In this document: positions 62,878 through 64,000 of the stretch, piece after piece | Position numbering within the stretch: position 1 is the first letter of the stretch | Layout: each line of letters opens with the position of its first letter | DNA from: Dehalococcoidia bacterium UBA7891 | Lineage (GTDB): Bacteria > Chloroflexota > Dehalococcoidia > Lucifugimonadales > UBA826 | Reading direction: 5' to 3' | Length of the DNA stretch: 64,000 bases | NCBI GenBank assembly: GCA_002500485.1 | Contig: DLRJ01000072.1 | Coordinates: 1-64,000 of the forward strand | Program-made: the position numbers and the translations under genes | Notes under the pieces: model-generated | Databases searched by the model: none | Told to the model about the DNA's origin: nothing | What the model saw: only the letters and a program-made list of their open reading frames with translations

Positions 62878-63668
62878 TTTATACCGACAGTTGCTCCACC
62901 ATCTATTACAACCATGGCCCCTGTTATATACGATGCCTCCGCCGAGGCCAGAAATAAGGCTAAATTTGCTACTTCTTCCGGTTTGCCTACACGATCCATT
63001 AGCGACATGGATGACGCTTCCTGAATAAATCCTTCTGGGTCTGCCGGGTCTATCTTTTTTTGTCTAGAAATGCCCCTTTGATACCAACCCTCAGTATGTA
63101 TATCTCCAGGGCATATGCCATTAACCCTAATACCATATTCCCCCCAATCCATAGCCAAACACCTCGTCAGCTGGGCTATAGCTCCCTTGGTAGAGTTATA
63201 TGGCAGTGATTTTGCCTGGGCAATAAAACTACTAATCGAAGCAATATTGACGATTGTGGGATGATCACTTTTCTTCAAATATTTGAGGGTAGATTTACAT
63301 ACATTGGCAGTTCCGATGACATTCACTAAAATGGCCTTCATCCACTCCTGGTAATCCAAAACATCTGCCCCGCCAAAAGTAAACGAAGCGGCATTATTGA
63401 CTACAGAATCAACACCACCCATAACTTCAACAGCATATTCCACCATTTTTTTTACCTCTGCCATGTCCGACACATCAGTCTTACAAAAATGAACTCCCCC
63501 ACCGGAACTAGATGCCAAACTTGGTATAATCCCATTCGAGTCTTCTTTAACATCTGCCACTAAAACGATGGCACCTTCCTTAATAAAACGACTAACTATT
63601 GCCAATCCAATACCAGACATTCCGCCCGTAACAATTACTTTTTTTCCTTCTAATCTCATATCAGTCAT
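62874..63668 (-). CDS. SDR family oxidoreductase
   Basis: A 264-residue classical SDR: VTGGMSGIGLAIVSRF, ADVKEDSNG, NNAASFTFGGADVLD, Ser in NIASISSFIAQ, Tyr/Lys in YNSTKGAIAQL, NGICPGDIHTEGW and the C-terminal ITGAMVVIDGGATVGI. The start at 63668 follows GAG 5 nt upstream; ATG at 63659 is the alternative. Substrate unknown. Confidence 0.92.
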   Translation of the reverse strand: MTDMRLEGKKVIVTGGMSGIGLAIVSRFIKEGAIVLVADVKEDSNGIIPSLASSSGGGVHFCKTDVSDMAEVKKMVEYAVEVMGGVDSVVNNAASFTFGGADVLDYQEWMKAILVNVIGTANVCKSTLKYLKKSDHPTIVNIASISSFIAQAKSLPYNSTKGAIAQLTRCLAMDWGEYGIRVNGICPGDIHTEGWYQRGISRQKKIDPADPEGFIQEASSMSLMDRVGKPEEVANLALFLASAEASYITGAMVVIDGGATVGIN

Positions 63669-63685
63669 GGAATCTCGTTTTACCA

Positions 63686-64000
63686 CTACCCTTTATGGTT
63701 TTCGATCCGTTCTAGATCTGTTTTGGTAAAATATGGATCGAGTAAAGTGACCACTTCCTCTAATGTGTCTTCAGGACTATCTATGGAAGTATCCACCTTA
63801 ACTACTGGCCCTATGTCACTTTTCGATATGAAATATTGGTAATCAGCCATTACATCCTCGATATCTTCAACCTGCAGGGGACTATTAGTATGTTCTGGGT
63901 GGTCTTTCAGAGCGAGCATTCGTGATTCGATGATGTCGGGGGAGGCAACCATGTGCACCGTTATTATAGGATCAGTGGTAATTTGCTTTATACGATTTTC
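63686..64000 (-). CDS. Partial gene, P-loop kinase-like C-terminus
   Basis: 104 residues of the C-terminal part; the frame is open to the window edge, so the N-terminus is missing. The visible segment (RIKQITTDPIITVHMVASPD, IIESRMLALKDHPEHTN, PVVKVDTSIDSPEDTLEEVV) resembles the C-terminal lid and helix regions of small-molecule or nucleotide kinases in which the P-loop precedes this region. The P-loop itself lies outside. It is immediately upstream of the SDR gene on the same strand. Confidence 0.6.
   Translation of the reverse strand, partial: ENRIKQITTDPIITVHMVASPDIIESRMLALKDHPEHTNSPLQVEDIEDVMADYQYFISKSDIGPVVKVDTSIDSPEDTLEEVVTLLDPYFTKTDLERIENHKG

Overview
The window looks like part of a bacterial chromosome with moderately low GC and dense coding on both strands. 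There is no phage, insertion sequence, integrase or CRISPR array. It contains no 16S rRNA gene, so the taxonomy is inference. The gene mix suggests a free-living, probably marine Chloroflexota of the SAR202/Dehalococcoidia type: archaeal-type cofactor-independent phosphoglycerate mutase, LL-diaminopimelate aminotransferase, several luciferase-like flavin monooxygenases and SDRs, a GldA/F/G-like ABC system with DUF4340, a DUF1800/DUF1501 pair, a type-2-like IleRS behind a T-box, and selenocysteine decoding. Many genes start with TTG or GTG.

Layout. 1-7.9 kb: pgk, apgM, tpiA, miaA, dapF, dapL and hflX (glycolysis, tRNA modification, lysine/peptidoglycan precursor, ribosome-associated GTPase). 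8-13.6 kb: an unusual putative regulator, a lipoprotein S41 protease, smpB, a tiny HTH protein, tRNA-Arg and a DUF255 protein. 13.6-20.3 kb: lutAB-like Fe-S oxidoreductase genes, a VOC protein, and an NHL/DUF1800/DUF1501 cluster. 20.4-24.4 kb: the selenium region, with a UGSC-type selenoprotein whose UGA has been read as a stop, its upstream companion, and tRNA-Sec 2.2 kb away. 24.4-32.5 kb: thioredoxin, cysteine desulfurase, the Gld-like ABC operon, a diverged CinA and tRNA-Pro. 32.7-34.4 kb: a two-gene D-glutamate cyclase. 34.4-42.9 kb: DivIVA-like protein, coaD, rsmD, lysS, amidohydrolase, and ileS under a T-box riboswitch. 42.9-51 kb: RraA-like protein, a doubly broken FAD oxidoreductase, tRNA-Leu and tRNA-Cys, and catabolic enzymes (MBL hydrolase, LLM oxidoreductase, thioesterase, AKR, two SDRs). 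51-56.4 kb: a nucleoside/purine (BMP-type) ABC transporter followed by an HPRT-like enzyme. 56.6-61.2 kb: LLM oxidoreductase, cupin, and a sulfur-transfer locus (YeeE/TsuA transporter, TusA, lipoprotein rhodanese) with a structured, terminator-ended leader RNA in front of tusA. 61.3-64 kb: two SDRs, a metallophosphoesterase and a partial P-loop-type gene.

How the parts relate. The UGSC gene has an in-frame TGA, a hairpin of bSECIS geometry just downstream, and strong similarity to the Sec-containing C-terminal region of glycine/betaine reductase GrdB. selC is present nearby. The organism should therefore encode SelA/SelB/SelD outside the window. The sulfur-transfer locus looks like thiosulfate or reduced-sulfur uptake followed by persulfide relay. 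The strongest leads are the UGSC selenoprotein with its unnamed partner, the tusA leader RNA, the hflX gene lacking any standard start codon, the decayed FAD oxidoreductase, and the two-gene D-glutamate cyclase.
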